Source of the DNA: Xylocopa sonorina
Lineage: Eukaryota > Arthropoda > Insecta > Hymenoptera > Apidae
DNA: 64,000 nucleotides
Assembly (NCBI RefSeq): GCF_050948175.1
Contig: NC_135194.1
Location: forward strand, 9,726,033-9,790,032
Reading direction: 5' to 3'
Shown: positions 26,330 through 39,808 of the stretch, piece by piece
Position numbering within the stretch: position 1 is the stretch's first letter
Layout of the letters: each line of letters opens with the position of its first letter
Notes under the pieces: model-generated
The model's database searches: none
What the model was told of the DNA's origin: nothing
Seen by the model: only the letters and a program-made list of their open reading frames with translations
Position numbers and translations under genes: made by a program

Positions 26330-29300
26330 GCGGAGCCGAAGAAATGGTCTCGAGTGTCTGTCGGTCGTTCGATCTTCCGTTTTCTCCACCCTTCTCCTCC
26401 ATTCGAGTGATACACGTAATGCACACCCACGCAGCACGATGGCATTTCAACGTCTCCGCGAGGATCACTTTTCTCCTCTCTCCCAACGCCGCTCTTTCAC
26501 CCCTTTCACACCCGCCATGTCCATTTCTCTTTCATTCTCTCCCTCCCTCTCGCTCTCATTCACGCTGGCCCATTCTCTCTTTGTTTATACAGTTATTGCT
26601 ATTGGATTCATTGCATAGTAGGTTCCCCCGTACGAGCTGATATTTATTCTCACTTGTCACACCCTTACTCTACTCCTTCCTCGCCCCCTCCATTGCGTAG
26701 ACCGTCCGACGCTCGGTTTCCACCCCGTCTGACTCTCTTTCTCGCGGAAGGGAACGGCGCCTTCGATCTCGCCTCGCGCTGCCTGGAATGCCACGTCCCA
26801 AACGAGAAGTTTAGCCCCTCGCTTGTTGCTTTCGGCCCTCTCCGCGACGCGGAAGCGATACGCACTCGAGGAAAGCTGCCTCCAAGGGATCACCACCCTC
26901 CCGACGAGGGTGGCGCGGAGTTCGGGAAAAGCACCATGGAACATGTCGACGGTTTACAAGACAAGTATCGCGTCGCGTCCACGTGTGATTGCAGGTTTCT
27001 ACGGACTTGCAAGGAATGCAATGAACGATTGCTGCGGTTGAAAGCCAATTTAACCTGAATCCATTTTTGGAAGAACCTAAAAATCGTGTAGCGCGAATTT
27101 TGCTGTTCATTCTCTTCATTTTCTAAGAGATGGCGAAGAGAATTCCAATGGTTTGATCGATGGTATTCACGAGGAACATTCAATAATAGTTTGTTTGGAG
27201 AGTCACAAAAATGGCCCCAAGTTGAAACTGGCTTTCACATACAGAGTAATTAATTCGAAGACAAGCAGTAGAGAAAAATATTCGTTATAACGTGCTTACG
27301 GTAGACGTATGTACAGATTATAGAAACAGCCTGTAACTGTTCGTAAGGTACACTGTAAATTCGAATGAAATGGACGCAAGATACTTCTGTCGTGAACCGT
27401 CGACATGGAAATTGCAGGAGGCGACCAGAAGTCGCGAACTTTTCGCAGGACGCAGTATGGAATGTTTTCAACCATAATTCGTAACTCGAATTTGACTTTG
27501 ATTCAAGGTTCGAGCCTTCGATTCGGTTCTCCAATCGTCCGTTTTCGAATCGGAGTTCTGGTCACCCAAGAGTTTGCAGCTTTTACAAAATCGTCCTACT
27601 CATCTGTTCTACTTCTATTCATCCGTTAGTTCCCTGCAGGCAGCGCATTTTATGAGATTCGTCTCGTCACTATTTAAAACCTCTGTCGAGCAGTTACGTT
27701 ATTCCTCTCGTGGCAAAGTGAGCGAACGTCGAATGAAAGTAACGTCGAGAGTGTAACACGGCGAGGGTTGCTTCCGGATTCGCCGTTAACCACCGTCACG
27801 TCCCACCATTTTTACGATCGTTCGGTATCAAACAGCGCGATGATCGATCTTTTTAATTAAGACTATCCTCTCGTCAATTATTTAACCCTTTGATTCTTAT
27901 AGGAATCTCTCTGTCTTCGAAAAAGGCATCGCTAGCTCTTTTACAGTAGACGTGGTTTCTTGGTGACTCCTGGATCGAAGGTCCAAGAATTTCGAAGAAC
28001 TACCCCTTGAGAAATTGTGTGTAAATTAAGTTCAATGTTAGAGGAGAACTAATTGAGTGTAATTTGGTAGATAATAGTTGGAACGTATGAAAAACACAGG
28101 CAGAATAGTACTATTTTAATCACTGTCGAAAAATATCGAGGATTAAACAATATGAATTGCGTCCATCACTGTTACACTAAAAATCTGCGTTTGTTCAATA
28201 AATGCGACCGCATCTCAACAACTCCTTTCCCTCTCTAATTAGTCTTCCATTAAAGTCTAACCTTTTGCGCTCGAACAACGACTGTCGCTCGCCACGATGT
28301 TTCGCGTGGCAACTTTGTTTATGCTGAATTTCGAAGTAAAGTATTGGTTCGGGAAGAGGTCCCTCAGGCTGTTTACGTTTTCGATTGGAAGTGACATTGT
28401 GACGTCAAATGGGGATTAAGATAAAATTCCTCTACGACTGTAGTCCTGAATACGACGTATCTAGCATTAGTATAGTTTCGACGATCGTAGCGAGCACACG
28501 TATCGCCAAGTTTTGCACCACTCGTTTTAAAGTTTTAACGCGAGTTTAATTTTAAATTGATTAGAAACTTATTTATCCGTGATGAAAGTGGTGGTAGAGC
28601 AAGTGTAAACTGTGATGACGTATCGGGTGTGAGAAACAGAAAAATTGGTGTAAATAGACAGCGAAACCGGAAGTAGCAGCGATGACCCACGAGATTCTGG
28701 AAATTCAGAATGTCTTGGTAAGTGTTCTGTGAAATATCATAACAAACGCAACTACAGAACTTGAACCACCACACTGAAAAAGTCGTCGAGCGCAAAGGGT
28801 TAAAATATATGTTATGCAAGGTCGAAATTTCCTACTTCCTCTTCTCCTCGACCAATTACGAACTTCGATCGATCGATCTTCCCTCTCAAAGTGGAAACTT
28901 TCTACAGTCGCGACAAATAGCTCCTCTTTCTTTCGTTTGTTTGCGGTTCATCTTATGCGAGTACTCGCATTGTACGATTCTTTCTTCATTTTAAATAGAA
29001 CCCTCTTGCAACACGGTTAGTTCGTTCCGTGTCGCATCTAAGTCGCGTCAAATCTAATCGCGGGAGAAATTGATGTATTCGTGAAATTCTAACAGGCTCT
29101 AACGAAACTTAAGAGAGTCGTTCGTTAAACAATTTGAATTTATCGACAATTTCCGATTGAATTTCACTGAGCCCGGCGCAACACAAATGCACGTAACCGC
29201 GATGAAAATGTAGAAACCCAAGGTTTCTATAATCCGTTATTAAACGAAAAGCCATGGAGTAATTAAATGTAAAATAAATGAGGTTAGCTTAACGCGCAGC

Positions 29301-30370
29301 TATGATGTGGCATTCGCGAAATTGATCAAAATTAGTTATCAGGATCGGCGGTTTTCAATTTTGTAATTAATGAATAACGAGCCGCTTTGCGGGCGGAACT
29401 TTGAAACGTTGCCAGGACGCTTCCGGTTTTAGTAACCAGTTCTTGCAGCAACTTTCCAATTCAATTTAGATGATGGCATTAATTAACGTGTAATAAAATA
29501 CGTTGGAATACCCGAGCCGATATTTATTACGGGATGCGTCGTGACATTTTGCTTCGATACTCGAAGGCGATTAATTATATCCTCAGAAAACTCGGATCAT
29601 TAATTAGATTTATGAAATTTCTTCTGATAAAAAATCAATTTAAACCATATCATTCATTCAGTATTTACTTTTACTAATAAAATAATAAGAAATCGTTCGA
29701 CAGATACAAAACAGAATCCAAGTTCCATCTCAATAGAAATACTCAAAAAGTACCAAGAATTTCGTCAGAAAATTACTAAACGACGAGAACCCTCCAAAGA
29801 ACCAGCCTCAAATTCCTCTTACGGTTTTCCAAAAAGGTAGAGGAACCTTCGAACACTTTCCAACCACAGTGTCGAACCAGCAGCGTTCGAAACGAGATTA
29901 CGAAACCGCGACGCAGAAGTCTCGACGGCGAATCGATGAAACGATTCGAAGAGGACCGTGAGCTGTCCTCCTCGAGGGGAGGTCGGGCGTGCATATCATC
30001 CGGCCGTCGAGATTGCTCGATAATTTCAATTTCACGCGTTAAGCGTGCCAGCCCTCGGCCCCTGACCTGGTTTTCGCGCGCGCCGCTCTGCGTGCACGTA
30101 CTCGCCCCGAACAATGCGCTGGCTCTCGAAACGTTACCAAAAGGGTTGCGGGCACTGCGACCAGCTTTTCGAACGGGACGCGCACGGTCGGAAAAGGAAT
30201 CGCGCTGCCACCAAGAAAAACGAAATAAGCCGCATCGATCACGAGAAAGTCACCCCTTTCGCGCGGCAGCCATTGGCTCGTTCGAGGGCCGCGGTTCCTC
30301 CATGACTGCACATTTTGGAGAACGTTCCCTTTTCCGATTCTGGTTTTGCACGGATGATCGCAATTGTTGT
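26330..30370. other. Intronic sequence without supported features
   Basis: A pyrimidine-rich stretch lies at 26360-26600 and a CpG-rich segment at about 26690-26960. The remainder is AT-rich, with a second CpG-rich segment at about 29930-30310. ORFs of 90-154 codons in these segments overlap on both strands and show no domain. Confidence 0.5.
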
Positions 30371-30373
30371 TTC

Positions 30374-30695
30374 GAGAAAAGATTTTTTTATTATTATTAG
30401 GCGTGATTTTAGTGTATCTATTTCTGGGTCAAATAATTAATAATTGAGGAAGGAATTTGTGGAATTTAAAAAATTGAAGTAGTTATAACTCTTTGGAACA
30501 ATTTTTTAACGCATCCTTCTTCAATGTTTCTAGAGAAAAGATTTTTTTATTATTGTTAAGGGTGATTCTAGTGTTTTTGTTTTTGGTTCAAATAATTAAT
30601 AATTATGGAAGGAATTTATGGAATTTTAAAAATGGAAGTAGTTATAACTCTGTCAATTAATTTTTTAGCGCATCCTTCTTCATCGTCTCTAGAGA
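30374..30695. repeat. Diverged tandem duplication with 159-bp period
   Basis: A segment starting GAGAAAAGATTTTTTTATTA at 30374 recurs at 30533. Both copies carry AAATAATTAATAATT, GGAAGGAATTT, GAAGTAGTTATAACTCT and CGCATCCTTCTTCA in the same order. Copies differ by scattered substitutions and small indels. It is non-coding. Confidence 0.85.
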
Positions 30696-30699
30696 CTGA

Positions 30700-33600
30700 T
30701 TCTTTTTGTAAAAAGTCGACATGGTTACTGTAGAATATAAGAATCCGATCTTTATACTCGATTAATATTGGTCTGAGCCTTTGTGATCGCTTTTGTCTTA
30801 CTAAAGACAGCGGGTAACAAAGGAAGGGTGAACAAGACTCCAGGTAGGCTCTCTTTCAGTAGTACGAGTAACTTGCGAGCAGACATCGCAGGACGCTTGC
30901 GTCACGTTCATCGAGGGTTTACTTTAAACCAGATGTTCCCAAACTTCTTCGACTTATCAGCCTCTGTTCAGAAAACAAATTACTCGGCAACCCTTCCTGG
31001 TAATCTACGAACTCACTTTATACCTTTATTTACCAACGAAACTTATTAATTTTCTCATGGTACTGTATTAATTGAAATACTTCGAAACCTATTGGGACTT
31101 CGAAGTCCAGTTCTATGTAATTAATGATGTACTATAGTTATATTTGCATTTGCGTTAAGTATTTAAATAAGTTAGCAGAAGTTTTAAAAACTTTTCAGAA
31201 ATTCAGTAAACAAAGGATCGAGTGAGTGAACAGAGAAGTGCAATGATAAATTTGCGATCTTCCATGTATCTATATTTTTAATTAAAATCCCCTGTTCAGA
31301 TCGTTTCTGCACCCTCAAGGGGATGATATCACTCTCTATGAAAACCTCTGCTTTAAACTCTTGATAAGTATGAAAAATAATCAATTAGGTAACGAAACTG
31401 TCGCACAAAAGTCAACTGAACGTGTATACGAACAACAATCAATGTGTAATTGCAGTTAGTAGGTGGCAGAGCGGCGCTACGCGAACGTCCATTCTCGCGA
31501 TCGAATCGACTGGGCGACGATCCTCGATCGCGGCACTCATCGTCAAGATCGCGATCGACGATTACGCCGACGCGTTCGCGTGAACGATAGAACGAGCATC
31601 GAGCAATTTAATTACTGGCTAACGCAACAAATGATCCTTGAATAATCGGAAAATGAATTTTTATCATCGACCACGGCGGTCGATGAAAATCGGCCCGATC
31701 GAACGACACCCTCGCACCCTTATCGCGAGACATTAATTTCCTCTCGCTGCGCGGGAAAAATACTGAACCCTGGTAATTTTACCGTCGACATTACGGTGCA
31801 TTTAATACGGTGATAAAAATCGGTGTATTTTTCATCGACAGGAAGTTGTTCGGTATTTAGATGGAGAGTGTTGATATTTTAAAGTTGAATTAGGCGAGTT
31901 ATTTATCAATTTAGCGATCATTCAGCGAAATTGGCTCGAGAATTAAAATTATATAGAGATCGAACGATATATCCGCGATCTTTTATGTTTGACGACTAAT
32001 TGGGAATAATTTACTTGTATAATGGAATGCTGAGAAATTAGAATAAAAAGTGCTTCACAATCCTAGAGGCTATCTGTTCACACAGATGACAATTATTTAA
32101 ATCTCTATTTCTTTTTCATTTTAATATAATCTGAAATAAAAAGTACCACGTCGCAGTCAAATATTGAGTCACGAATTTAAATCTCATAAATAAACCACGC
32201 GATCTTAGGTTTTAGGTTCCTATCGTTCGGATTGACACTTATTGCCTTAACGATCCAATAAAATGATTTAAACATAGCTGAAGACGAATCCATAAGTCAT
32301 TGCTGTTTAAACTTTCAATTCTCAGATTTCAGAAATCTATCAAGAATTTATTAAACCTTCACGATTCTCGAGACGAACCCAGTCGATCCTGAAATACATT
32401 CCAGCCAGAAGAAGTCGAATTGAGAAGGATCAAAGAATACATTAATCCCATTACGATAACAATATACACCACTGACGTTTATTTTCTATTTTTTACGAAA
32501 TATAAGACGATACAATATCCAATTGCTCTGGCCACAGGATTCATTTTGGATAAGATCGACACGTCCCCTTAGACGATCTCGATTTAGGACCGCAAAGAAT
32601 CTAACATCGCGTAGTACCATTTCGAAGAGGAGACTCTCGAGGTTAACGTGACGCGATGTACCAAAAAATGGAAAGTTAGAAACAACGATCGAGTCCAGAA
32701 ATCGACACCGATCTGCGTCGAGGAATTCGATTCTCCACTTAGCTGGTAGAAGAATCGGCGACAGTCGACTCGAGGCGCGTGACACGAGGCGATCGGGCTG
32801 GCCACGTGCCACGCGTCCACGATTTTTCACGGCCACGCGTACCCTCCTCTAAACTCGCCTCTACGTGTAATCATCACCGTACATGCATCGCCTATGCGTT
32901 TGCGATAAAGTGCTGTACATAAATTACGCTTATGCCACTTGTTTCCTGCCTGTGTCCGTACGAGCGTGTGTGCGTGTCCGCGCGTGTCTTTTTTTTTCCT
33001 TTTTTTTCTTTTTTGCCTTCTCTTCCTCTCGTTCTTCCCGTTAATCATTAAAGCCTACTTTATATATGTTACAGTCGGTTGAGTGCGCCGGCAATCGTTA
33101 AAGTGGTCTCTTCTTTTTTTCTTCCCCTCTTCCACCCTCGCCAACCCTCTCCACCCCTTCGACCGTCACGTCAGTCCGCGTTCAACGATTAATCGAGTCC
33201 GAGAAAAGCGTCTGGGTTCCCTGCTTTGAAACCGATCGACAGAGATCTCTTTATTTCGATGTGAACGAATCGATGGAATGATTTTCCTTGGCTTTTTTTC
33301 GCTTTTCTCGAATTTGGATTTTTGAGGAACTTCGATTTTTTCAAGAACGAAGATGGAACATCGTCGAAGCCATCATGGACGCGAACTCTACTCGATCGGC
33401 TATTACTTTGAAGCATTCGCGGGACGTTGTAGATTTTTTGAGTCTGTTGGAATTTTGGAAACCTTCTTGGATTTACTTTTAAAACTACCGTTTAGTTATT
33501 TTCATAGTATTCAGAAAACGTGCGTTCATTTTATTGGAGTGAATTGAAAATTGATTAGTATCGAAGGAAGTTTGGTTCACACGCCAGTCGATGATTTCTG

Positions 33601-33720
33601 GTAATAATATTAAAATAATAATTTTGTTCATTCGAGAAATTGAGAGGTGAATTTAAACGAAGATTTAAACGGCTATTTAAATAAAAATACTGAACAACTT
33701 TCAATATTATTTTAAGTTAA
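30700..33720. other. Intronic sequence without supported features
   Basis: Mostly AT-rich, with T/C-rich runs at 32985-33030 and 33105-33170. ORFs up to 116 codons show no domain. Confidence 0.5.
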
Positions 33721-33722
33721 AA

Positions 33723-34145
33723 ATGGATGAATTAAAATTAATTTTCTTTTATAAATTATATAGTAGAAATGAACGACGTGTTTCTGAATATAATATTAAA
33801 AAAGAAAATCGTTTGAGTACAGTAGTTGTATGTTGCGACTTAAAATGGGAATTTCCCGGTCGAGCGATGTTTGTCCAGCCTCAGTCAACAAAATGGCGGA
33901 AAATCGTGGAAGAAGTTCAGGAAAATTTCTGTCGCGTGGTTCAACGTAAAAATTCGTGGTCGCCCAAGGAAAAAATGATATGTCGTATCCACGATATTCT
34001 CGTATGCGCCAATCGTGACGCGATTAATTGGCAATGCGTGTCAGTGATGCTCAATCGAAGCATCGATGCATTTTTCAAAAGTTTCCACGAGCGAAACGAT
34101 TTAATCGAAACGTTAAACATTGTTTGCAAACTCGTCGCTAATTAG
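33723..34145 (+). CDS. Candidate single-exon Myb/SANT-like protein, nested in the BTB gene intron
   Basis: This is an intact 140-codon ORF from ATG to TAG, with AATAAA at 34170-34175 only 25 nt past the stop. Residues 78-122 resemble one Myb/SANT repeat. SWSPKEK (W79) is the first helix start, DAINWQCVSVML (W103) occupies the second conserved-Trp position, and NRSIDAFFKSF (F121) aligns with the recognition-helix pattern R-[TS]-x-x-A-x-x-x-x-[WF]. W79-W103 spacing is slightly long and W103-F121 slightly short compared with canonical repeats. A second aromatic/basic stretch, TKWRKIVEEVQ, precedes it. The first 30 or so residues are AT-rich and may be a chance extension. One or two ORFs of this length are expected by chance in a window of this size, so the motif match is the main support. 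It would be a nuclear DNA- or histone-binding protein if real. Confidence 0.4.
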   Translation: MDELKLIFFYKLYSRNERRVSEYNIKKENRLSTVVVCCDLKWEFPGRAMFVQPQSTKWRKIVEEVQENFCRVVQRKNSWSPKEKMICRIHDILVCANRDAINWQCVSVMLNRSIDAFFKSFHERNDLIETLNIVCKLVAN

Positions 34146-34179
34146 AAGTTACGTGTCAAAATCCATAATAATAAACAAT

Positions 34180-36820
34180 AGCGAACAAATTTGTCGTACG
34201 ATCGAAAGGAAAATTACTGTGCGTGATTCGTTTTCTTTCTTTCCTTTTTTTCGTGGAAGAAATGACGCGATAATATGAATCGTAGACATTTAAATTTAAA
34301 CTAACAGACCGCATTGGTGTTCTAATTTACTTCTATTCAACTAATTTTAAATTCTAACATGTCTCGAATGAGTTCGAAAAATAATCGCGAGTTATTTCAA
34401 TTTTCTAAGATAAAAAATCGATAACAATTTGCTTGGTTACTTAATGACAAATTACGTTTAAGCTGTGTATATTAATTATACTTCATTAAAGGAGCAAGAA
34501 AACAATCTGATATATTCCTACGTTAACTATAACTTAAATTATTGCATACTGAATTTTTCCTTTTCAAATTACCACTACATAAAATTATTCAAATCTTGTA
34601 ACGATGACTCTCTTACTTACAGCTACATTTTAAATAAATAATATGAACAATACACCTAAAAATATAAATCGGAACGCTAAATATATGAGACTAGCTTTTT
34701 ATAACGTTAATTATATAATACTGTACGTAGGAAATTGATCAACCGTTGAAAATAATTCTAGATATTGAACACAAAACTCTGAATACTGTCGCGTTAATCG
34801 ATGATCTCGTTTGTATATAACATCTACCTCTCGACAACCATAAATTAGTACGATTTCAACAACGTTATAATAGCGCATCCAACGAGTCGACTCAGAGTAG
34901 ATGAAGAAACTTAATGATAGATGCAACGTGTTGGACTATTGGTTGGCTGACGATTGAGGGACGAACGCGGACTTTTTTCAAACTTTCTATCCCAAAATCG
35001 ACTTCGTTCAACATTTTCTATCAATCCTTTTTGCACGTATTACGAAATAGCATTTGGAACTTAAAAGTAACTGCGTGGGATCTCTTCACACGTCAGACAC
35101 GTGAGACAGAATTCGTCCTGCGTCCCATGGTTCCATAACGCCCATCGTAATTGGATTTACCGCGAAGATTTTAAAAAATGAAACATCGCGATGGTACAAG
35201 CAGATTTTTTTCTATTCAAACCGGAAAGAACCGCTTTCTTGAACGAAATGAAACGATATCCATCGCCTGGCGCGTCTGCGACTCGCACATCTGTAATGTC
35301 ACGCGAGATCGCTAATTAAGAATTCATTGAGCGGATTGAACGAGCGATCCAGAGGCAAGAGACAGAAGTTCAGTGCAAATGACATCATTACGCGATAACG
35401 TCGTTCAATCGAAGAGCGGATGGTTCTCGTCTTCGTGTAATTTCGTCCATTTCTTCTTTCCTCCGAGACTTTTCATTAACATTTCCATTTTCACCGTCGC
35501 ACGATTCCCAACGTTTAGACTGTACCCACGATACAATAAGAAATCTCTTAAGAGCGAGTTTCTCGTCGAAAAGTGTACCAATCGATTTTTCGAACTTTCA
35601 ACTTTCGTGACAGTTATTATTTTACGGCTTGTCCCTGGTTTCACCCACACCCCGTTCATCCCCTGTTCATCATATCGATTCTAGTTATATCTCACGCGAG
35701 GTATCAATCGCCAGCTGTGTTATTACGTCTGACAAACGAATTGTAATACTTGTGTTAAACAAGATTTATCGAAACGATAAGCAAAGTTAATCAGAGCGAT
35801 TAACTGTTGACTATGGTTGATGCGCGGTTCGCACGAACGGCTTGCGGACGACGAGCATTGAAACACCGCGTACGCTTTTTCTCGTTGGTCGTTTTTCTTT
35901 TAATCGTAAATCGAAAGAAATAATGAAAATGCTAATTAAATTACTCTCGAACAAAAAGTAGTAAAGATAATTTATAGTATGGTTGAAATAGTTTCGTCGT
36001 TATATTTTCATTCAAATAGACATTGTATAATGTTTCATAACTGTATAATAAATCATTTTGTGCGACACTTTTTATATAATAATGCCAGGTTTAAAATACT
36101 TAGCTTTAGAACTAAACGTGTTCGTATGCGAGGTGACGGATTTTGTTCGTTGGAAAATAAAAAAAGGCCAATCGCTCGATGAGAAAACGCGTTATCTGGG
36201 TTTTAGATATAATTTCACTTGTTGCTATTATTTTTCGCGTATTGCGATCAGAATGGTTCGAACTGGTGTGCAACTTGCTCCAATGCTGTGATTCGTTTCT
36301 CTGTATCGCAGTGATGCAATAGTAGATGGAGAAAATCAACGTTTCCTTCTCTCATTTATATTACAATAATGTTTCCACTAATTAGACTCCTTTGACTAAT
36401 CGCAGTTAATTTTACCCTTACGCCTAGCTAGCAGTAACTCCGGCGGTCCTTAAGTAACGATCATTTACAATTCTAAATAAGCATCGAATCGTGGATGTAG
36501 CACCGCGCGAACTTCCCAACTCCGTCTATTAACATACGATAATGACTAACCGTTTAATTGTGCCAAACGCAGTTCTATCCTCGACGATCAAACGAGAATG
36601 GATGCCTCGCGATAATTCATAAACATTGCCACGTGTAACTATTCTAATGGTAGGGGACGGATGGAGGAAGGAACGGAAACGTTTCAGCGTGAAATGAAGA
36701 AAAGAAAAAAACAAACAAAATACGAAGAAAAATACAGTTAACAAAAATTCGTCGTGTTTAAAAATAGGCATTCGTATATTTTAATAACGTATGTATAAGT
36801 AAACGTAATAGTATGTCGTG
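34180..36820. other. Intronic sequence without supported features
   Basis: AT-rich, with scattered ORFs up to 103 codons and no domain. I searched here for a 5' exon of the membrane-protein gene at 39809 and did not find one. Confidence 0.5.
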
Positions 36821-36901
36821 AATAATAATAATAATAATAATAATTAATAATAATAACAATTAATAATAATAATAATAATAATAGTAATAATAATAATAAT
36901 A

Positions 36902-36958
<57 letters not shown>

Positions 36959-36982
36959 GTAATAATAATAATAATAATAATA
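36821..36982. repeat. (TAA)n trinucleotide microsatellite
   Basis: About 160 bp of TAA/AAT repeats with occasional TAATTAA, AACAAT and AGTAAT interruptions. It is intronic for the B isoform and non-coding. Confidence 0.95.
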
Positions 36983-37199
36983 TTGTTAGAATATAACAAA
37001 ATAAATCCTAGTAACATAACTATGCCGCTTAAGGATGATGATAAAAATTAATAGTTCTAATTAAAAGAGAAACAAAGCACCGTCATCACATCGGAGTGGC
37101 TTCGGTTCGAGACACGTACCAAACGCGTTACCACCAAGGAACTTTAGTCCGGAAAAAAAAAAAGAAAAACGAGACCGATTAGCCGCGCTAATCGCTCAT

Positions 37200-37270
37200 A
37201 GGTTTCACATGTCTGTCTCTGTATGTATACATATACATATGCATATACATATACATATATATATATGCAA
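37200..37270. repeat. TATA/CATA-rich simple repeat
   Basis: Imperfect TATACATATACATATG units. A GT-rich imperfect repeat (GTGTGTACGTGTGCG) lies further on, at 37735-37790. Both are non-coding. Confidence 0.8.
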
Positions 37271-37279
37271 ATATATAAA

Positions 37280-39808
37280 TACGTAATAGGTACCTAAATA
37301 ATTATTGTACATGCGACGCCCTTGTTCTCACTCCTGTCTCTCCCCTAACAACTAATTAAATCATCCTTCATCGGTTACACGCAGAAATCGTATATCGCGA
37401 AATAATTTCACCGCGTCCTCGTCATACACGCGGGTTCTCCGTTCATGCGCTTACACAGTTGCGCGTGCACACGTATTCTCTGGCTCACCCGTACATCCGG
37501 TCGGTACTAATAAAATCCTATTAACGTCTTGTACTTCGTAAAAAGTGCTTGCCAATTACGCGTCGTCGTGTTGTATAATCCGTGTACATATATCTATAAA
37601 TATATATTGCATCCTTTTTTCTTTTTTGTTCATTATATGCCTACTATCGTGTACGCGTGTATTCGTGTCACCAGTGTAGTATGCTTATGCGTGTTTGCTC
37701 GTGTCGCGCGTCAAGCTTACGATTCGCGTTCGCGTGTCTGCGTGTATGTGTGTGTGTACGTGTGCGTGTACGTGTGTACGTGTATTTTCGTCGGATAAAC
37801 CACGACAGGATTACTTAACTCTTTGTAACTCTTTTAATACTGTCAATACCATCCGCTAAATGATAGTTAAGGAAAATCAGCAGAAGAAAACTCACCCCCT
37901 AGAATCGCAGCTGTTTACCCTATACAGTATGTACGCTCACGGTTCTCGCGTACGTACTCAGATATCCTTTCACGCGTTCGTCGAATGATGTTTCTCCGTA
38001 CAATTATAACACTTTCAATAAATATCCAATCTCGTAATCACAATACGCTTGATAAATCTAACAAATATTATCCACCAATCGTCTTAATAATTCTCTACCA
38101 CGTAACATTCTTAATAATCGTTTACTAGAAATCAGTAAATCAGGACGATCGTCGTAACAGGACGATCGTCGACGATTCGAACGAAAACTAGTCGAGATTC
38201 GGCTGGTTCGTGTCCAGCGACGTTGATTCTCGCTATAGCGCGAGACGCGAGTTAAGATTCCTCGAGGAACCCCTTCGCTGGAGGCCAACCCTGAACGCTC
38301 GACGCGTACCTGCGATTAGAAGCGACGTATTCGTTCAGCGATAGTTCGTGTTGGCTGTGAACAGGCATTAAACGCAAGGAGACGATATCGACGCTCGTAC
38401 AAGATCAGAAAACCGAACGGATGCGTCGTTGGTACGAGGTATAGGGTTGGAGGACTCCACTCGTGTCTCGCGCTATAGCCTGCAAAACCGATTTGTCGCG
38501 CGTTCACGGGAAAAACAGGGGATAGAGAGTCCGCACCGTTAACGAACGCTAAGCTGCCTTCACAGGAACTCTAATTAGGAATTAAATCTATCGGATATGT
38601 GTGTGTATTGCAACGTGACACCCACCTGGCAAGAGATACGGGCGAGATATGCTACGTAACCCCTATTTACAATCGATCCTAATACGAACTTTTATCCTAG
38701 AAAAAACGCTACGAAAGTACAAGTCAAGAACCTTCGCCAAAGGTACTGATCAATGTCCCGCGAGGTAAACTTAAGTTAAAAATGTGTCACAACGTTCGTG
38801 GACGGAAAGGGTTCACGCACCCCTCGCGCGTTGCTACGAATAGGACAAGCGTGGTGATACGTCGATTAGAGTTGCTGTTCGGATCGTTCTCGGTCTTCTA
38901 ACACTTTGAGCTCGCTGACAAGCAGATTAGTTTTATCGTTCACCAATTGTTTAGCGGTTTGCAGAATTGTAAATCGTTTCGAGAAACAAGTAAAGTGGGG
39001 TGGATTAACCCTTTCTGTAAAAGCATCAGAAGAGATATGGACTCTTTTTCTCTGACCTTTACCATTTAGAAAACCAAACGGATCCTTTATTACGCGTGTA
39101 ATTAAATATTACCCGAAGAAGAGCAAAGAGTCGAATCAATTCGCTTCAAATCTGATAAACGTACAGTTCGTTTGTACGTTGAACTTTTTACCTCGAAATC
39201 TGTTGAATAATGTTACGCTCAAAGTGTTGGAGGAACCGATAAATTAACATTTTCACGTAAAACTCTGAAATTTCCGTATCAATATTAACTCTTCGATAAA
39301 TTTTTAAAAATTTGATCGCATAACTTAACGCAAATAATGAAGATAGTATATGTATGTACATATCGATGACTTGATACAGAGTTTATAATGTTGGTCGAAA
39401 TCGACGATGATAAAATTGGAAAAGGCGATCGTTAAATAATTCCATCGATAAGGGACACGTGCGAGAGGGACGGGCGAAAGTAAAATTAAATAAAAGAAGA
39501 AATGAGACGCTTCTACGTGATTAATGTTCAACGATGTTTCAGGCTCCGTGGTGGACCCCTGATGTACATATGTATCGAACGATCACTTACGCGCTATCTA
39601 CACACGTCAGGACGTTAACATTTAGTTACTCTAGTAAGTACAATCTATCGCCTATATATTATACACAAATGAGTTAGAACGAGTCTTTAGGAACTTCAGA
39701 ACGGAAACTGGAGAGCAACTTCAAGTCGAACTAAGAGCTAAGGGATCCATCGAGATGACGCGATTCCACGATCTGTTTGGAGCCGATTCGAAGCTTTCTA
39801 CCCTCTAG
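37280..39808. other. Sequence upstream of the nested membrane-protein exons; 5' exon not found
   Basis: No signal-peptide exon with a convincing donor was identified. A possible exon-like segment at 39543-39633 (TTTCAG acceptor, CTA|GTAAGT donor) is open in one frame, but its phase does not match the exon at 39809. A palindromic 14-bp direct repeat, CAGGACGATCGTCG, occurs at 38141 and 38158. Confidence 0.4.

Noticed and set aside
37529..37798. 89-codon plus-strand ORF rich in Val and Cys
   Set aside because: It is produced by a GT/TA simple repeat and shows a repetitive VCVYVCVY pattern.
39543..39633. Exon-like segment (TTTCAG acceptor, GTAAGT donor) upstream of the membrane-protein exons
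   Set aside because: Its open frame ends in phase 1 while the next exon needs phase 0. The phase-0 frame contains a stop.
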